From Acidobacteriota bacterium (GTDB lineage: Bacteria; Acidobacteriota; UBA6911; JACQSX01), in NCBI GenBank assembly GCA_016199665.1, contig JACQGG010000114.1:1-8050 (forward strand): a stretch of DNA of 8,050 nucleotides, written 5' to 3'. Of this stretch, positions 5,809 to 8,050 are shown one piece after another. Below the pieces are notes generated by a model. That model was given only the letters and a program-made list of their open reading frames with translations. It was not told the DNA's origin and made no database searches. Numbering within the stretch: the first letter of the stretch is position 1; each line of letters opens with the position of its first letter. Made by a program: the position numbers and the translations under genes.

Positions 5809-6804
5809 ATGGAAAAGCAGATGAATCGTCGAACCTTTTTCCGTAAGAGCAGCGGGCTGGCCGGAGCCGCGGGGGTCATTGCCAGCGGGGGGCTTGCGGC
5901 GGCGCGGCTCTACGCGCAGGCCGAAGGCAGGATTGTCCGCAGGCCGGATCGATATGAGGATTCCTTTATCTTTCAGAGGAAGCCGTTTACCTGGCCGGAG
6001 GGAAAGACCCTTGCGGTGTGGATTATCCCCAATGTTGAGGTCTGGCAGTTTAATTCGCCTGCAGGCGTGGCCATTTCCCCGAACGTTCAAAACATCGTGC
6101 CCGACGTCATCAACTTTGCCTGGAGGGAGTACGGAATGCGCGTAGGGCTCTGGAGGATTGCGGACGTCCTGGACTCAGCCGGCATCCGGGCGACGGTCGC
6201 CTTGAATGCAGGCGTATGCGAAGTGTTTCCCGCTGCAGTGGAAGAGATGAAGAAACGGGGCTGGGAATTGATGGGGCACGGGATCACCAACAGCCAGACT
6301 CTCGCCAATATGCCGCTGGATCAGGAACGCGAACTGATCCGGACCACTCTGAAAACGATTGAACAGGCATCGGGCAAGAGGCCGCAGGGTTGGCTGGGTC
6401 CGGGCCTGGTGGAGACATTCAATACCCTGGATCTGCTGGCTGAAGAGGGCGTTCAGTACGTCGGGGATTGGAACAATGACGACCAGCCCTACCCGATGCA
6501 GGTGAAAAAAGGGAACCTTTTTTCTATCCCGTATTGCATGGAATTGAACGACATTGGACTCTTCAATAGAAACGGCTACACGGGTGAGCAATATTTTCGG
6601 GCTATTATCGACCAGTTTGAGACGCTTTACGCAGACAGCCAGAAGCAAGCTCGAGTCATGGGCATTCCTCTTCACCCTTTTCTGGTGGGACATCCCTTGC
6701 GCATCAAGTACCTTCGCAACGCCATTGAGCAGATGAAGAAATATCAAGGCGTTTGGTTTGCAACCGGCAGTGAGATTCTGGCGGCGTACCAGCGAACCCT
6801 TTGA
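5809..6804 (+). CDS. Tat-exported polysaccharide deacetylase / PuuE-type allantoinase-like protein
   Basis: A 331-residue protein with a twin-arginine signal: NRRTFFRK (6-13), a hydrophobic Ala/Gly-rich stretch, and likely cleavage after AQA (36-38). The mature part has the NodB-like TIM-barrel pattern of the PuuE/CDA1 subgroup: REYGMRVGLWRIADVLD (106-122), GIRATVALNA (125-134), GWELMGHGITN (151-161, His157), GWLGPG (194-199), a WNNDDQPYPM loop (221-230) and PLHPFLVGHP (287-296, His289 and His295). The canonical first motif TFDDG is absent; the equivalent strand reads WIIPNVEVW (71-79), closer to the PuuE form. Family chemistry is metal-dependent hydrolysis of a C-N bond (N-deacetylation or allantoin-like amidohydrolysis); the substrate here is unknown. 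Export folded via Tat suggests a cofactor-loaded periplasmic enzyme. GGGAG lies seven bases before the ATG. It is divergent from the polyketide synthase, sharing an AT-rich gap with TATATT at 5764-5769. Confidence 0.85.
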   Translation: MEKQMNRRTFFRKSSGLAGAAGVIASGGLAAARLYAQAEGRIVRRPDRYEDSFIFQRKPFTWPEGKTLAVWIIPNVEVWQFNSPAGVAISPNVQNIVPDVINFAWREYGMRVGLWRIADVLDSAGIRATVALNAGVCEVFPAAVEEMKKRGWELMGHGITNSQTLANMPLDQERELIRTTLKTIEQASGKRPQGWLGPGLVETFNTLDLLAEEGVQYVGDWNNDDQPYPMQVKKGNLFSIPYCMELNDIGLFNRNGYTGEQYFRAIIDQFETLYADSQKQARVMGIPLHPFLVGHPLRIKYLRNAIEQMKKYQGVWFATGSEILAAYQRTL

Positions 6805-6962
6805 AAGGCCGGCGCCCCGTTTAGAAGGGTGGAGGAACTCGGCTGTGCGTCACCCGAACGGAAGTTCCTGAAGGAGGGAGTCGGTTTTGCGCAATTGCCT
6901 TCTGTCGGCCGCAGCCCGGGCGGGACGGCAAAAGACGGCAACCATCGAAAAGGAGGTAGGGT

Positions 6963-7286
6963 ATGGCAGAGCATCTTCTGAAAATCGTAGACGGGGATCC
7001 CGCCGAGGTGGTCCAGCGACTCAAGGAGAAGGGCGCCCGAGTGCTGCACCGATTTGGCGACACACTCGTCGTCGAAGGCGCGCCGGCTCCGGAGATCACC
7101 GCTGAGGTTTTACGGTTCACCAGGGCAGTCGCGGTCGAGCCTCTGGTCGAAGCTCCTGCAGAGGCCAGCGATGCGGAGGTCGCATGGCTCGCATTCCGGC
7201 TGCGACAGACGGAACACTTCCGTCGCTCCAAGATGGAGCGTGTGACCGAGGGCGAAGACTGGGGCTTGATCTTCGAGCGCATGTGA
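6963..7286 (+). CDS. Hypothetical protein with inhibitor-I9-like (protease propeptide) fold pattern
   Basis: A 107-residue protein of no recognised family. The first 61 residues follow a beta-alpha-beta-beta-alpha-beta order: HLLKIV (4-9), helix DPAEVVQRLKEKG (12-24), strands ARVLHRF and DTLVVEGA (25-40), helix PEITAEVLRFTR (43-54), strand AVAVEPL (55-61). That order, and the terminal VxxVEP-like strand, resemble subtilisin propeptides and I9 inhibitors; this is pattern inference, not a demonstrated match. The rest (62-107) is Glu/Ala/Arg-rich and helical with a WGLIFERM end. There is no signal peptide and no cysteine. An excellent ribosome site (AAGGAGG, 6950-6956) precedes the ATG, implying strong expression. 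It lies 43 bases upstream of the hemopexin gene on the same strand, so the two are likely cotranscribed. The 158 bases upstream hold no clear promoter or terminator. Confidence 0.72.
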   Translation: MAEHLLKIVDGDPAEVVQRLKEKGARVLHRFGDTLVVEGAPAPEITAEVLRFTRAVAVEPLVEAPAEASDAEVAWLAFRLRQTEHFRRSKMERVTEGEDWGLIFERM

Positions 7287-7329
7287 GATTGCCGGCTGTC
7301 GAATCGCCGGCGACTTTGAGAGGTGCTTC

Positions 7330-8050
7330 ATGACACTCAATCAACGTCTCATTAACGAAGTGGCAGTCGGAGTTGTGTACGTTCAAGGGCCCACACCCGA
7401 ACTGCAAATGACTGCGGCCGAGCGAATCAAAGCGACCGCCGACATTCAGGAGGGTCTCACCTGGATGGCGACTCTGGAACCCGCGGCTAAGGTCTCGTGG
7501 GTCTACGACTTTAAGACGGTCTCGATCAATGAGCCCTCCTGGCAGGGCGCTCCATGGAAAAAACTCCCGCGCGAGCTCTACCAGAAGCAGATAGATGCGG
7601 CCTTGTGGCGCGAATCGAACGGCAAAATTTATCTGTTCTACGAAGACCAGTATGTGCGGCTGACCGACTCGACCATGGATTCTGGCTACCCCAAGGCGAT
7701 CGCGGGCAACTGGAAAGGCCTGCCACCCGAATTTGAGCAGGGCATCGATGCCGCGTTCTGGCGCAAGACCAACAACAAGATCTACATGTTCAAGGGCGAC
7801 CAGTACATCCGGCTCAGTGAGACCCAGATGGATTTGGGCTACCCGAAGCCCATTGCCGGCAATTGGCACGAGCTACCGAGCTCCTTCGAGCAAGGGATTG
7901 ACGCCGTGTTCATGCACCACGGAACGAACAAGATCTACATGTTCAAGGGCGACCAATACGTCCGGCTCACCGGCTCGACCATGGATTCCGACTACCCCAA
8001 GTCCATCAAGGGAAATTTCAAGGGCGTGCCCGAACACATGGAGGAAGGCA
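7330..8050 (+). CDS. Hemopexin-repeat protein, N-terminal 240 residues (continues beyond window)
   Basis: An open frame from ATG 7330 runs off the right edge. GAGAGG lies six bases upstream. Residues 88-240 are three hemopexin-like blades of exactly 51 residues. Each starts with IDAA/VxF/LW, continues with KIYxFxxDQYxRL and xMDxxYPKxI, and ends with a Gly-Asn-Trp/Phe plus LPxxFEQG-type linker. Hemopexin propellers usually bind proteins, polysaccharide or ligands in the central tunnel. Residues 1-75 are not hemopexin: strand VAVGVVYVQGP (11-21), helix TAAERIKATADIQEGLTWMA (28-47), strand KVSWVYDFKTVSI (54-66). My recollection is that similar bacterial proteins carry this N-terminus, a hemopexin insert and then a C-terminal HExxH metalloprotease part; the last lies outside the window and is unproven. 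No signal peptide is visible, so secretion would need another route. Confidence 0.85.
   Translation, partial: MTLNQRLINEVAVGVVYVQGPTPELQMTAAERIKATADIQEGLTWMATLEPAAKVSWVYDFKTVSINEPSWQGAPWKKLPRELYQKQIDAALWRESNGKIYLFYEDQYVRLTDSTMDSGYPKAIAGNWKGLPPEFEQGIDAAFWRKTNNKIYMFKGDQYIRLSETQMDLGYPKPIAGNWHELPSSFEQGIDAVFMHHGTNKIYMFKGDQYVRLTGSTMDSDYPKSIKGNFKGVPEHMEEG
7591..8049 (+). repeat. Three tandem 153-bp hemopexin blade repeats
   Basis: Units at 7591-7743, 7744-7896 and 7897-8049 encode successive propeller blades of 51 residues. The protein period is exact. Units two and three are nearly identical at DNA level over about 43 bases (7774-7816 and 7927-7969), differing at a few positions including silent ones. 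Unit one is more diverged in DNA but keeps the same residues. Confidence 0.85.

Noticed and set aside
6175..6747. 190-codon minus-strand frame
   Set aside because: Antisense shadow of the deacetylase gene.
6805..6962. Possible riboswitch or structured leader before the 107-residue gene, including tandem GACGGCAA-type repeats and a GGAAGTTCC element
   Set aside because: I could not fit it to any riboswitch consensus I know, and the inverted repeats are too short to be convincing.
7291..7311. GCCGGC inverted repeat with nine-base loop between the last two genes
   Set aside because: Only a six-base stem with no T-tract; not a terminator, and it may be chance in GC-rich DNA.
7117..7869. 250-codon open frame on the minus strand
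   Set aside because: Antisense to the I9-like and hemopexin genes; it mirrors the repeat structure of the real hemopexin coding strand.
1..8050. CRISPR array, tRNA, rRNA, insertion sequence or attachment site
   Set aside because: No regularly spaced direct repeats outside the hemopexin coding repeats, and no tRNA-like cloverleaf, rRNA signature, transposase or flanking inverted repeats were seen on either strand.

Overview
The window is a gene-dense stretch of a bacterial chromosome: eight protein genes recognisable by family, two hypotheticals and one gene remnant, with short gaps and genes on both strands. The mix (ispH, glucokinase, a CspA-type cold shock protein, a type III polyketide synthase, a Tat-exported deacetylase, a hemopexin-repeat protein) would fit a moderately GC-rich environmental bacterium. 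Acidobacteriota is my best guess, but no taxonomic marker is present and this is inference only.

Layout. Bases 1-542 (+): the C-terminal end of ispH, then a small helical hypothetical protein. Bases 539-1537 (-): glucokinase, whose stop codon overlaps that of the hypothetical gene in one CTAG. Bases 1685-2560 (+): an MBL-fold hydrolase divergent from glucokinase. Bases 2561-2760 (-): a decayed class I cytochrome c, starting directly after the hydrolase stop. Bases 2850-3950 (+): a D-2-hydroxyacid dehydrogenase of an atypical subfamily. Bases 4025-4466 (-): a complete cold-shock unit with promoter, long leader containing a terminator-like hairpin, CspA-type gene and strong intrinsic terminator. 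Bases 4521-5711 (-): a type III polyketide synthase. Bases 5809-6804 (+): a Tat-signal polysaccharide deacetylase/allantoinase-like protein, divergent from the synthase. Bases 6963-8050 (+): a two-gene unit, a 107-residue protein with an inhibitor-I9-like fold pattern followed by a hemopexin-repeat protein cut by the window end.

Most genes look like independent housekeeping or accessory units and no long operon is evident. The most interesting part is the right end. The hemopexin protein begins with a non-hemopexin strand-helix-strand segment, and I infer that it may be the N-terminal half of a metalloprotease with the propeller inserted before a catalytic part lying beyond the window. The small gene just upstream resembles a stand-alone protease propeptide/inhibitor. 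Together they could be a split inhibitor-protease pair. That hypothesis rests on predicted fold pattern and remembered family architecture, and it can be tested with the sequence downstream.
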